Assembly (NCBI RefSeq): GCF_000768345.1
Contig: NZ_AVPS01000010.1
Span: 57,567 to 121,566, forward strand
DNA: 64,000 bases
DNA from: Lysobacter concretionis Ko07 = DSM 16239
GTDB lineage: Bacteria > Pseudomonadota > Gammaproteobacteria > Xanthomonadales > Xanthomonadaceae
Reading direction: 5' to 3'
Below are positions 27,221-37,979 of the stretch, piece by piece. The position numbers and the translations under genes are program-made. The notes below the pieces were generated by a model. It was not told the DNA's origin and did not search any database. It was given only the letters and a program-made list of their open reading frames with translations. Each line of letters starts with the position of its first letter. Position 1 is the first letter of the stretch.

Positions 27221-27877
27221 TCAGAATTCGAAGGCCGGCACGGGGGCCGCGCCGGCGAGGTAGGGGAGGTCGGTCTCGAACAACGATTCGATGCGCGGTC
27301 CGTTGACATCGTTGTGCAGCAGCACCGCTTCCATCGCCGGCGAGCGGCCACGCACGATGAACATCCGGCCGCCGGGCTTCAGCCATTTCAGGAAGGCCGA
27401 CGGAATGCTGTCCACCGCAGCGGTCACGCAGACGGTGTCGAAGCGGCGCTCCGTCTGCCAGGCGAAGGCATCGGCAGCGACCACCTCGATATTGGCCAGG
27501 CCCTGGGCGATCAGGCGCGCGCGGGCGGCATCGGCGAGATCGGCGTGCCGTTCCAGGCTGACCACGTCGCGCCCGAGCCGTGACAGGCAGGCGGTCAGGT
27601 AACCGGTGCCGGTGCCGATTTCCAGCACGTCCTCGCCCGCCTGCAACAGCAGTGCCTGCAGGATGCGGCTCTGGATGACCGGCTTCAGCATGGCTTCGCC
27701 GTGGGCCAGCGGCAGGTTGGTGTCGGTGTACGCCAGGTTGCGGTGCTCGGCGGGCACGAATTCCTCGCGCGGCATCGCCGTCAGAACGTCAAGCACGCGC
27801 GCATCCAGCACGTTCCAGGGCCGTACCTGCTGCTCGACCATCAACTCGCGGGCCTTGGCGAAATCAATCATGCTCAT
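27221..27877 (-). CDS. pcm: Protein-L-isoaspartate O-methyltransferase family protein
   Basis: The 218-residue SAM-dependent methyltransferase has the PIMT-type N-terminus (MVEQQVRPWNVLDARVLD), SRILQALLLQAGEDVLEIGT and the SAM-binding loop EIGTGTGYLTACLS near residue 85. PIMT repairs isoaspartyl damage in ageing proteins. This branch, found beside tolC in the group, is shorter at the C-terminus and more divergent than the pcm that neighbours surE, so the substrate may differ. TACAAT at 27912-27917 on this strand is a plausible -10 box for the pcm-tolC operon. Confidence 0.88.
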   Translation of the reverse strand: MSMIDFAKARELMVEQQVRPWNVLDARVLDVLTAMPREEFVPAEHRNLAYTDTNLPLAHGEAMLKPVIQSRILQALLLQAGEDVLEIGTGTGYLTACLSRLGRDVVSLERHADLADAARARLIAQGLANIEVVAADAFAWQTERRFDTVCVTAAVDSIPSAFLKWLKPGGRMFIVRGRSPAMEAVLLHNDVNGPRIESLFETDLPYLAGAAPVPAFEF

Positions 27878-28045
27878 GCGTGGAATCTCGGGTTGTTCGT
27901 GTCAACCGCTTATTGTACTGGCCCCGTGGGCCGACGTCCGGAACATGGGCGCCGGTCGTTCCGGGCCGTCCGCGCGGTTGCAGCGCCTACAGGATGGCGT
28001 TCAGCGTGGGCCGGGCTTGAGTGCCGGAAGTCACCGCGACCTAGG

Positions 28046-28897
28046 TCATGGATCGTCGGAGCCCGTGGCTGGCGCACCGCCGGGTGCATACGCACGCAGG
28101 AACAGGTCCACCGCCGATGCCAGATGGGCTTCGATTTCCGCCGGTGTCGGGTCGGTGCAGCCGAACAGCAGCATCGCGTGCGGGTCGCCCTTGAGCAGCA
28201 CCAGCAACTGGCTTGCTGCAAGCCGGACCTGGCCCGGATCGGTATTGCCGATCACCAGTTCGCCGGCGGCGATGCGCCGGTGCAGCAGGCTCGCCAATTC
28301 GTCCTGCACGCGCCGGGGGCCGGCGTCCCAGAACGCATGCGCCAGCGGCGAACCCGCCAGTTGCGGCGTGCACAGCATCCGGTGGGCGGCAATCGCCTCG
28401 GGACTGCTGACCAGGGCGTGGAACGCGCGGGCGATCTTCAGCAGGCGTTCGCGCAATGGCGTGCCGGCCGAACCGGCGAACAGCGAGTGCGGCAACTGCT
28501 GCTCGCAGTACGAGGCGACGGCGGAAGAAAACAGGTTTTCCTTGTCGCCGAAGTGGCTGTACACGGTGAGCTTGGAGACGCCGGCCTGGGCCGCGATCTG
28601 GTCCATGCTGACGCCCTCGTAGCCGTGACGGATGAACATCGTCCGGGCGGCATCGAGGATCGCCGCCCGTTTGGCCGGATCCTTCGGGCGGCCCGGGCCG
28701 GCGGGCGCCTTCGCAGGTGGGGCTGGTGTCGCCACGGAATCGGGAGCGTCTGCGGTCGTCAGCGACGAACCGGTCACGGCGCGTTTTGTGGTCGCCTTGC
28801 GCGCAGGATTTTCCGCAGGTCTCCCTGCAGGCTTGGCCGTCTGCACGGGCATGAGTGGATGGGCACGGGGGCGGGCATGGGAGCGGGATGACGACAT
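28046..28897 (-). CDS. TetR family transcriptional regulator
   Basis: The 283-residue repressor-type protein has a long disordered, Pro/Ala/Lys-rich N-terminal tail (about 70 residues) before the TetR DNA-binding domain. The domain includes AAILDAARTMFIRHGYEGVS and the recognition helix AGVSKLTVYSHFGDKENLF. The C-terminal domain resembles the AefR-like ligand-binding family. Placed divergently from the RND efflux genes (81 bases apart), it most likely represses them. The intergenic strip is unusually AT-rich around 28918-28940 and contains TACAGTA, a possible half-operator. ATG 28897 is chosen; 28933 and 28852 are alternatives. Confidence 0.9.
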   Translation of the reverse strand: MSSSRSHARPRAHPLMPVQTAKPAGRPAENPARKATTKRAVTGSSLTTADAPDSVATPAPPAKAPAGPGRPKDPAKRAAILDAARTMFIRHGYEGVSMDQIAAQAGVSKLTVYSHFGDKENLFSSAVASYCEQQLPHSLFAGSAGTPLRERLLKIARAFHALVSSPEAIAAHRMLCTPQLAGSPLAHAFWDAGPRRVQDELASLLHRRIAAGELVIGNTDPGQVRLAASQLLVLLKGDPHAMLLFGCTDPTPAEIEAHLASAVDLFLRAYAPGGAPATGSDDP

Positions 28898-28978
28898 GAC
28901 CGGAAATACTAGACCAGCGGGTTTTATATTCATACAGTACGCTCCGGTCCATTAATTGATCCCGCGAGGCGTACCCCT

Positions 28979-30166
28979 ATGCGCAGCCGCACTCCATCCG
29001 GTCGCCGCGCCGCCCGGCTGGCGATCCTCGCCACGGTGACGCTGGCCGGTTTTTTCCTGACCGCCTGTGGCTCCGGCGAAGTCGCATCGCAGGAGACGCG
29101 GCCGGTGCTGGTGGTCCTGCCGGGCAAGGCGGACGTCGGCGTGGCTTCGCTGACGGGCGAGATCCGGGCGCGCGAGGAGAGTCCGCTGGCGTTCCGGGTC
29201 GGCGGCAAACTGTTGGCGCGGCAGGTGGACATCGGCGATCAGGTCAAGCGGGGCGACCTGCTGGCGACACTGGATCCCGGTGACCAGCAGGCGCAGGTGC
29301 GGGCAGTCCAGGCCCGGTTGTCGGCGGCCGAGGCGGAGCTGGGACGCGCCCGCGCCGATCAGGCCCGCTTCGCCGCGCTGGCGAAGGACCAACTGGTCAG
29401 CCGCTCGGCGCTGGATGCACAGAATGCCAGCGCCACGGCCGCGCAGGGACAGGTCGACGCGGCCCGCGCCGAGCTCGACGTGGCCCGCAACCAGGCAGCC
29501 TACAGCCGCCTGCTGGCACCGGCCGACGGTGTCATCACCGACCGCCAGGCCGAGGCCGGGCAGGTGGTCGCGGCAGGGCAGGCGGTATTCACCCTGGCCG
29601 TCGATGGCGCGAGGGAAGTGGCGTTCGCCGTAGCGGAAAGCCAGAAGGCCGACATCCGGCCGGGGCAGACGGTACGGGTCGAGGTCTGGTCCGCTCCCGG
29701 CAAGCAGTGGCCCGGTACCGTGCGCGAAGTCGCGCCGGCCGCCGACCCGGCATCACGCACCTATGCCGCGCGCGCCACACTGGATGCGCCAGTCGGGGCG
29801 CTGCAACTGGGCCAGAGTGCACGGGTGTTCATCGACGCCGGCCCGTCGGGCCAGACGGCCGTGCTGAGCGTCCCGCTGACCGCGTTGCAGCGCGATGGCG
29901 ATGCGGTGGCGGTGTTCGTGGTGGATCGCAAGACCTCGACCCTGGTGCTGCAGCCGGTCACCGTCGGGGCTTACGGCGACGATCGCGTGCCGGTCACGTC
30001 CGGCCTGTCCGCGGATGCATGGGTGGTGGCGGCCGGTGGGCATCTGCTGCGTGCGGGACAGAAGGTCAGCCCGGTGGATCGCGACAACCGGCCCTTGTCG
30101 ATCGAAAGCGCGCAAGTTCAAGGCAAGCCGACTGGAAGCATGCCCGCTGAAAGCGCGGCCAACTGA
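28979..30166 (+). CDS. RND efflux periplasmic adaptor (membrane fusion) lipoprotein
   Basis: The 395-residue product carries a lipobox (FLTAC, Cys30), then the HlyD/AcrA-type layout: a lipoyl half with LAFRVGGKLLARQVDIGDQV (about 64-83), a helical hairpin with long Ala/Gln/Arg repeats (about 95-165), the second lipoyl half APADGVITDRQAEAGQVV, and beta-barrel and membrane-proximal domains. It links the inner membrane pump to an outer membrane channel. It starts 81 bases from the divergent TetR gene and 111 bases before the pump gene, consistent with a TetR-controlled operon. Confidence 0.94.
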   Translation: MRSRTPSGRRAARLAILATVTLAGFFLTACGSGEVASQETRPVLVVLPGKADVGVASLTGEIRAREESPLAFRVGGKLLARQVDIGDQVKRGDLLATLDPGDQQAQVRAVQARLSAAEAELGRARADQARFAALAKDQLVSRSALDAQNASATAAQGQVDAARAELDVARNQAAYSRLLAPADGVITDRQAEAGQVVAAGQAVFTLAVDGAREVAFAVAESQKADIRPGQTVRVEVWSAPGKQWPGTVREVAPAADPASRTYAARATLDAPVGALQLGQSARVFIDAGPSGQTAVLSVPLTALQRDGDAVAVFVVDRKTSTLVLQPVTVGAYGDDRVPVTSGLSADAWVVAAGGHLLRAGQKVSPVDRDNRPLSIESAQVQGKPTGSMPAESAAN

Positions 30167-30277
30167 GGCACCGCCGGCTTGAAGCCGACCGCCATCGCGA
30201 CGCTCCGCTCTCGCATTTGGCGTCAACCTCCCTTTCCCGCCCGTGGCGAAAGGCAGCAGACCGGGATTCCCTGATCC

Positions 30278-33200
30278 ATGCGATTCAATCTTTCCGAGTG
30301 GGCCCTCCGACACCGCAGCCTGGTGGTGTACGCGATGCTGGTGCTGGCGATCGCCGGTGCGTTTTCCTACCTGAAACTGGGTCGCAGCGAGGACCCGGCG
30401 TTCACCTTCAAGGTGATGGTCGTCCACACCGTCTGGCCCGGCGCCACCGCCGAGCAGGTCGGCCGGCAGGTCACCGAGCGGATCGAGCGCAAGCTGATGC
30501 AGACCGGCGAGTACGAGTTCATCCGCTCGTATTCGCGTGCCGGCGAATCGCAGGTGATCTTCGCCGCGCGCGACTCGATGCGCTCGGCCGAGATCCCCGA
30601 GCTGTTCTACCAGGTGCGCAAGAAGGTCGCGGACCTGCGGCCGGAGCTGCCGGCGGACATCGTCGGACCGTTCTTCAATGACGAGTTCGGCGACACCTTC
30701 GGCAACATCTACGCGCTGACCGGCAAGGGGTTCGATTACGCAGTGCTGAAGGACTACGCCGACCGCGTCCAGCTGGCGCTGCAGGACCTTCCCGACGTCG
30801 GCAAGATCGAGCTGTTCGGCCTGCAGGACGAGAAGGTCTGGATCGAGCTGTCGAACACCAAGCTGGCCACGCTCGGGGTGTCGGCCGCGGCGGTGCAGGA
30901 CGCGTTGCAGCAGCAGAATGCGGTGGTGCCGGCCGGTTTCTTCGAGACCCCGGGCAGCCGGGTGCCGTTGCGGGTGAGCGGGCAGTTCCAGTCGGTCGAG
31001 CAGATCCGCGAGTTCCCGATCCGGGTCGGCGACCGCACCTTCCTGCTGGGCGACGTGGCGACGGTCGAGCGTGGCTTTTCCGACCCGCCGCAGCCGGGCA
31101 TGCGCTTCATGGGCGAGGACGCGATCGGCATCGGCGTGGCGATGCGCGATGGCGGTGACATCCTCGCGCTGGGCAAGACCCTGGAAGCCGAGTTTTCCGA
31201 ACTGCAACGCACCCTGCCGGCCGGGATGGCACTGCACAAGGTGTCCGACCAGCCGGCCGCGGTGCAGGACTCGGTCGGCGAGTTCGTACGCGTGCTTGCC
31301 GAGGCGGTCGCGATCGTGCTGCTGGTGAGCTTCCTGTCGCTGGGCCTGCGCACCGGGCTGGTGGTCGCGCTGTCGATCCCGCTGGTGCTGGCGATGACCT
31401 TCACCGTGATGGAGATCCTCGGCGTCGGCCTGCACAAGATCTCGCTGGGCGCGCTGGTGCTGGCGCTGGGGTTGATGGTCGACGACGCGATCATCGCGGT
31501 GGAGATGATGGCGATCAAGATGGAGCAGGGCTTCGACCGCCTGAAGGCGGCGGCGTTCGCGTGGGAGTCGACCGCGTTCCCGATGCTGACCGGCACCCTG
31601 ATCACCGCGGCGGGCTTCCTGCCGATCGCGACCGCGGCGTCCAGCACCGGCGAGTACACCCGCTCGCTGTTCGAGGTGGTGACGATCGCGCTGCTGGTGT
31701 CGTGGGTCGCGGCGGTGGTGTTCGTGCCCTATCTGGGCGACAAGCTGCTGCCGCATATCGAGCGCGGCGCGAACGGGCACCCGGTCGCGCCGAAGCCCGG
31801 CTCGCTGGCCGCGCGCTGGCAGGCGCGGCGGCACCGTTGGGCGGACCGCCATCCGGCGTTCGCCGATGTGATCGCGCCATTGCCGAAGGATCACAGCCAC
31901 GCGCACGACCCGTACGGCACCCGGTTCTACCAGCGCTTCCGCAGCTGGGTGATCTGGTGCGTGCGCCATCGCTGGCTGGTCATCGCGATCACCGTCGCGG
32001 CGTTCGTCGCCTCGCTGCTGATGTTCCGTTTCGTGCCGCAGCAATTCTTCCCCGACTCGGTGCGGCCGGAACTGATGGTCGACATGGAGCTGGCCGAAGG
32101 CAGCTCGCTGCGCGCGACCCGGACGCAGGCCGAGCGGCTGGAAGCACTGCTCGCCACTCGCAAGGACCTGGTCAACTACACCGCCTACGTCGGCACCGGT
32201 TCGCCGCGCTTCTACCTGCCGCTGGACCAGCAGTTGCCGGCGGCCAACTTCGCCCAGTTCGTGCTGATGCCCGAAAGCCTGGAAGCGCGCGAGCAGTTGC
32301 GCAGCTGGATGATCGAGGAAGTCGTGCCGCGCTTCCCCGAGCTGCAATTGCGCGTGACGCGGCTGGAGAACGGGCCGCCGGTCGGCTACCCGGTGCAGTT
32401 CCGCGTCTCCGGCGAGCACATCGACCAGGTGCGCCGGATCGCCTACGCCGTGCGTGAGGAAATCCGCAGGAACCCGCACGTCGCCAACGTCAACCTGGAC
32501 TGGGACGAGCCGGGCAAGGTGGTGCGTTTGCAGGTCGACCAGGCCCGCGCGCGTGCGCTCGGCATCAGCTCGGCGCAACTGGCCAAGGTGCTCGGCGGGT
32601 CGCTGTCGGGCATCCAGGTCAGCACCTACCGCGAGGGCAACGAGCTGATCGGGATGATGCTGCGCGGCGGCGAGGCCGAGCCGATTGCGCTGGACCAGCT
32701 CGGCAGCCTCATGGTGCCCACAGCCAGCGGCCAGAGCGTGCCGTTGTCGCAGGTGGCGACGCTCGAATACGGCTTCGAGGAAGGCATCATCTGGCACCGC
32801 GACCGCAAGCCGACGATGACCGTACGCGCCGACATCTACGACGGCACCCAGCCGGCGTCGGTGATGGCGCAGATCTCGCCGAACCTGGACGGCATCCGCG
32901 CCGACCTCCCCTATGGCTACTCCGTGGACATCGGCGGCAGCGTGGAGGATTCCACCCGCGGCCAGGACTCGATCGCCGCCGGCGTGCCGCTGTTCCTGTT
33001 CGTCGTGTTCACCCTGCTGATGCTGCAGCTGCGCAGTTTCTCGCGCAGCATCATGGTGCTGCTGACCGCGCCGCTGGGGCTGATCGGGGTGACCCTGTTC
33101 CTGCTGGTGTTCCGGGTGCCGTTTGGCTTCGTGGCGATGCTGGGCACGATCGCGCTGTCGGGGATGATCATGCGCAACTCGGTGATCCTGGTCGACCAGA

Positions 33201-33457
33201 TCGAGCAGGACCGGCGCGACGGGCACGAGACCTGGGACGCGATCGTGGAGGCGACCGTGCGCCGGTTCCGGCCGATCGTGCTGACCGCGCTGGCGGCGAT
33301 CCTGGCGATGATCCCGCTCTCGCGCAGCGCATTCTTCGGCCCGATGGCGACGGCGATCATGGGCGGCCTGCTGGTGGCCACCGTGCTGACCCTGCTGTTC
33401 CTGCCGGCGCTGTATGCGGCGTGGTTCCGGGTCAAGGTACCGCAGGAACTGCAATAG
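30278..33457 (+). CDS. RND family efflux pump permease (AcrB/MmtS-like)
   Basis: The 1059-residue inner membrane transporter has the RND topology: a first membrane helix at about 15-33, a large periplasmic domain, helices 2-6, a second periplasmic domain and helices 8-12. The proton-relay Asp pair is in helix 4 (LGLMVDDAIIAVEMM, near residue 400). It would drive drug or metabolite export with the adaptor lipoprotein encoded upstream. Substrate specificity cannot be read from the sequence. Gene order regulator-adaptor-permease is typical; the channel may be the nearby tolC product. Confidence 0.95.
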   Translation: MRFNLSEWALRHRSLVVYAMLVLAIAGAFSYLKLGRSEDPAFTFKVMVVHTVWPGATAEQVGRQVTERIERKLMQTGEYEFIRSYSRAGESQVIFAARDSMRSAEIPELFYQVRKKVADLRPELPADIVGPFFNDEFGDTFGNIYALTGKGFDYAVLKDYADRVQLALQDLPDVGKIELFGLQDEKVWIELSNTKLATLGVSAAAVQDALQQQNAVVPAGFFETPGSRVPLRVSGQFQSVEQIREFPIRVGDRTFLLGDVATVERGFSDPPQPGMRFMGEDAIGIGVAMRDGGDILALGKTLEAEFSELQRTLPAGMALHKVSDQPAAVQDSVGEFVRVLAEAVAIVLLVSFLSLGLRTGLVVALSIPLVLAMTFTVMEILGVGLHKISLGALVLALGLMVDDAIIAVEMMAIKMEQGFDRLKAAAFAWESTAFPMLTGTLITAAGFLPIATAASSTGEYTRSLFEVVTIALLVSWVAAVVFVPYLGDKLLPHIERGANGHPVAPKPGSLAARWQARRHRWADRHPAFADVIAPLPKDHSHAHDPYGTRFYQRFRSWVIWCVRHRWLVIAITVAAFVASLLMFRFVPQQFFPDSVRPELMVDMELAEGSSLRATRTQAERLEALLATRKDLVNYTAYVGTGSPRFYLPLDQQLPAANFAQFVLMPESLEAREQLRSWMIEEVVPRFPELQLRVTRLENGPPVGYPVQFRVSGEHIDQVRRIAYAVREEIRRNPHVANVNLDWDEPGKVVRLQVDQARARALGISSAQLAKVLGGSLSGIQVSTYREGNELIGMMLRGGEAEPIALDQLGSLMVPTASGQSVPLSQVATLEYGFEEGIIWHRDRKPTMTVRADIYDGTQPASVMAQISPNLDGIRADLPYGYSVDIGGSVEDSTRGQDSIAAGVPLFLFVVFTLLMLQLRSFSRSIMVLLTAPLGLIGVTLFLLVFRVPFGFVAMLGTIALSGMIMRNSVILVDQIEQDRRDGHETWDAIVEATVRRFRPIVLTALAAILAMIPLSRSAFFGPMATAIMGGLLVATVLTLLFLPALYAAWFRVKVPQELQ

Positions 33458-33474
33458 AAACAAAAAGGTTCATC

Positions 33475-33497
33475 TCCCGACTCCGGGGAAGTCGGGA
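33475..33497. repeat. Hairpin after the RND permease gene
   Basis: TCCCGACT at 33475-33482 and AGTCGGGA at 33490-33497 form an 8-base stem 18 bases after the permease stop. No T-run follows, so termination without Rho is doubtful. Confidence 0.55.
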
Positions 33498-33513
33498 AGA
33501 CGGGCCGGGGCGC

Positions 33514-33600
33514 GACCTGCAGGCCTTCGCGGCGAATGTCCCCCGGCCCCGCCTGCGGCGGACGCCTCCCCCTTTATTTCGCCCCGAAGGCCTGCAGGTC
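33514..33600 (+). repeat. Palindromic element, copy 1 (core with inverted arms)
   Basis: A perfect 16-base inverted repeat (GACCTGCAGGCCTTCG at 33514-33529; its complement at 33585-33600) encloses a core reading CGAATGTCCCCCGGC, a CCGCC-TG-CGGCGG hairpin, then CCTCCCCCTTTATTTC. The core recurs in opposite orientation in copy 2 at 33691-33772, but the arms differ completely. Confidence 0.8.
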
Positions 33601-33690
33601 ACGTCGGTGCTGTCGGATCGCAGAGGTACGCGGACAGCCCGGCAGCCGGGCCTGCGCTTCTGGAACCCCCGCCACGCTGGAACGACGGGT

Positions 33691-33772
33691 GCGAATGCCC
33701 TTGGGTGTGAAATAAAGGAGGAGGCACCGGCTTCATCGGTGCCGGGGGACATTCGCACACAAGGGCATTCGC
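33691..33772 (-). repeat. Palindromic element, copy 2 (inverted relative to copy 1)
   Basis: Arms GCGAATGCCCTTGGGTGTG (33691-33709) and 33756-33772 pair with one or two mismatches. On the minus strand they enclose the same core as copy 1: CGAATGTCCCCCGGC, a GGCACC/GGTGCC hairpin, then CCTCCTCCTTTATTTC. The two copies and their 90-base spacer make one 259-base compound structure. No gene is convincing in 33458-33891. Confidence 0.8.
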
Positions 33773-33833
33773 TCCCGGCACCCCGGCCACCCCGCAGATG
33801 TCGCGCTTTCCCCTTGGATGGGAGAAGAACCAA

Positions 33834-33861
33834 TAAAAAGGCGGCCCGTCGAGGGCCGCCC
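33834..33861 (-). terminator. Intrinsic terminator of the 33892-34542 gene
   Basis: On the minus strand GGGCGGCCC, a short loop and GGGCCGCC are followed by TTTTTATT, about 30 bases after the lipoprotein stop codon. Confidence 0.9.
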
Positions 33862-33891
33862 TGATGTGTGTCGCCGTGTCGATGCGCCGTG

Positions 33892-34542
33892 TCAGTCGGC
33901 GGCACCCCACGGGGCCGGCGGCGCGTCGATGGGCCGGGTGAGGTCGAAGCGCACGCGGAACAGGCGGTCGGTGTCGGTGCGTGCCAGTTCGTAGGTGTAG
34001 TGCACGTCCGGCTCGATCTCGATCGCCCAGGCGTTGGTGTTGGATACCTGCATGCCTTCGCGGGTGAACATTTCCTGCGAGAACGCGTCCACCGGGAACT
34101 CCTGGCGGTTGGCGGTGCCCTCGGCTGCGGTGTCGCCGCCGTACATGGTGACCGGGTCGTCGCTGCCGTCGGCCAGGCGGTGGTCGTGCTTCAGGCGCAG
34201 GCCGTCACCGGTGCGGGTGACGATCCAGGTGCGCGAGCGGTCCTCGCCGACGTGGAACGGGATCTTGATCTCCTGCTCGCTGCATTCGCGCACGTGCATC
34301 ACCAGGGCCTGGTCGGCGAACGGGTTGGGGCCGGTGCTGCCGGGACGGTCGACCTCGACCTCGCCGGCGAAGGCCTGGCCGCACAGGGCGGTCAGGTGAT
34401 TGAAGAACGCGTCCCGGGGCGTGGTGGACGCCGAGGGCGCGGAGGTGGCAGCGGCCTCCGGCGCGGTGGTGGGCGCGGGTGTGCAGGCGGACAGGACGAC
34501 GGCAAGCGCCGTGGCGAGGATGGGGAGCTGGATTCTATTCAT
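33892..34542 (-). CDS. Putative lipoprotein of unknown function
   Basis: The 216-residue protein has a lipoprotein signal with lipobox LSAC (Cys20), followed by a Pro/Ala/Thr-rich tether (about 21-42) and a single globular domain with Cys residues at LTALCGQAF and HVRECSEQ that may form a disulfide. The motif FHVGEDRSRTWIVTRTGDGL is conspicuous, but I do not recognise a named family. It should be anchored in the periplasm or outer membrane. It is a single-gene unit ending at its own terminator. Confidence 0.8.
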   Translation of the reverse strand: MNRIQLPILATALAVVLSACTPAPTTAPEAAATSAPSASTTPRDAFFNHLTALCGQAFAGEVEVDRPGSTGPNPFADQALVMHVRECSEQEIKIPFHVGEDRSRTWIVTRTGDGLRLKHDHRLADGSDDPVTMYGGDTAAEGTANRQEFPVDAFSQEMFTREGMQVSNTNAWAIEIEPDVHYTYELARTDTDRLFRVRFDLTRPIDAPPAPWGAAD

Positions 34543-34606
34543 CCACCGACGCTAACCGCCGCGGGCGCAAATGCCAACCGGACAGGCCTTGCCGATGCTC
34601 AATATG

Positions 34607-35563
34607 TCAGTCCAGCAGTTCCGCACGCGGGCCGTTGATCGGCGACACCCAGGCGTCGCTGCCCAGCCCCGCGTCGGCGAACGCGGCCTGCATCGCGCGG
34701 GCCGCAGCGCTTGCGTCGGCCGAGTCGTCGAACCAGCCGAACACACTCGGTCCGGCCCCGGAGATGCTCGCCCCCAGCGCGCCGTGGGCCAGCGCCGCAG
34801 CCTGCACGCCGGCGAAGCCCGGGATCAACGCGGCCCGGCGAGGCTCGACCAGCACGTCGCGCAACCCGGCCGCGATCAGTTCACGGTCGCCGCGCGCCAG
34901 GCCGGTCAGGAACAGCGCGAGGTATTCGCTCTGGCGGGCGAACTCGCCGATCCGGTACGGCGCGACCAGCGCCTCGCGCGACCGCCTGGTTTCCAGCACG
35001 TAGTGGGGGTGTACCACCGCGCAATACAGCGGCGGCGCAGGCAACGCAATCACCCGCGTGCGGGTCGCCAACACCACGCCACCGAACAGCATCGGTCCGA
35101 CGTTGTCGCCCTGCAGGCTGTTGCTGGCGACCGACTCGCCCACCAGTGCCGCCGGATACAGCTGCTCGCGGCTCAGCGGGGCATCGAGCACGTGGTTGGC
35201 GGCGACCAGGGCGGCCACGGCGGAGGCCGCCGAACCGCCCAGCCCGGAGCCCAGCGCGATGCCCTTGTGCAGCCAAAGCTCGAAGCCATGCGTGATCCCG
35301 TGCTCCTCGCGCAGCGCGATCAGCGCGCGCCCGGCGGTGTTCAGAGCGGGCTCCAGCGGCAGGTCGCCGGTGCCCGCGCTGTCGCCGTCGATCGCGACGA
35401 TGCGGACCGTCGGTGCATCGATGCGACGCACCGTGGCGCGGTCGCCCGGCCCGTGGATGCTGTGCCCGAGCAGGTCGAAGCCGACCCCGATGTTGCCCAC
35501 GCCGGCCGGGGCGAAGGCGCTCGCCTGGCGTGCCGGTCGGTTTCCCTGTTGTGCCATCGACAT
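34607..35563 (-). CDS. thrB: Homoserine kinase (GHMP type)
   Basis: The 318-residue enzyme phosphorylates homoserine in threonine biosynthesis. GHMP motifs are clear: [17 protein letters not shown] at residues 16-32, the ATP-binding [16 protein letters not shown] near residue 95, and [12 protein letters not shown] near the C-terminus. The start at 35563 (MSMAQQG) follows GCGGAGC; the ATG at 35557 is nearly equivalent. In many gammaproteobacteria thrB lies between thrA and thrC; neither is adjacent here, so the operon is split. It is divergent from thiC, with the TPP riboswitch between. Confidence 0.94.
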   Translation of the reverse strand: MSMAQQGNRPARQASAFAPAGVGNIGVGFDLLGHSIHGPGDRATVRRIDAPTVRIVAIDGDSAGTGDLPLEPALNTAGRALIALREEHGITHGFELWLHKGIALGSGLGGSAASAVAALVAANHVLDAPLSREQLYPAALVGESVASNSLQGDNVGPMLFGGVVLATRTRVIALPAPPLYCAVVHPHYVLETRRSREALVAPYRIGEFARQSEYLALFLTGLARGDRELIAAGLRDVLVEPRRAALIPGFAGVQAAALAHGALGASISGAGPSVFGWFDDSADASAAARAMQAAFADAGLGSDAWVSPINGPRAELLD

Positions 35564-35702
35564 GCTCCGCGGCCGCTGGCCGCCACCGGGTTGACGCGGG
35601 TCCTGCGACCCGCGGCGTGGCGACATTATCGCCGTGCCGCCCCGGTGTTCCTGCGGCTCCACGGTTGGCCGCCGGAGCGGTTACATGCTCCAATGCGCGA
35701 CT

Positions 35703-37771
<2,069 letters not shown>

Positions 37772-37979
37772 TGAGTGATGCCTGCGTGGGCGGCCGCCGG
37801 TGACGCGCGGCCGCCCATGATGGCGGCGGAGTGATTTTCGGCCGCCCGGAGGCGCTGGACCGGCGGGGATGCGGCAGGTTTTCTTTGCCCATCCGGCGAT
37901 GGTTGTTTGCCGTGCGTGGCATTTGGCGACTTTGTGCACATGCCTGCGGGCCGGTTTGCGGCGATAATTGGCCGCATTC

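Noticed and set aside
27878..28045. Possible extra small gene between pcm and the TetR gene
   Set aside because: No frame has a start with ribosome-binding site; the strip fits the pcm-tolC promoter and the TetR 3' end.
29753..33463. A 1236-codon open frame opposite the RND genes
   Set aside because: It is antisense to the adaptor and permease genes and is extremely rich in Arg, His and Gln. Long antisense frames are common at this GC content.
33421..33910. Several 98-157 codon frames across the palindromic element pair
   Set aside because: They exist on both strands because the sequence is palindromic; composition follows the repeat, not protein constraint.
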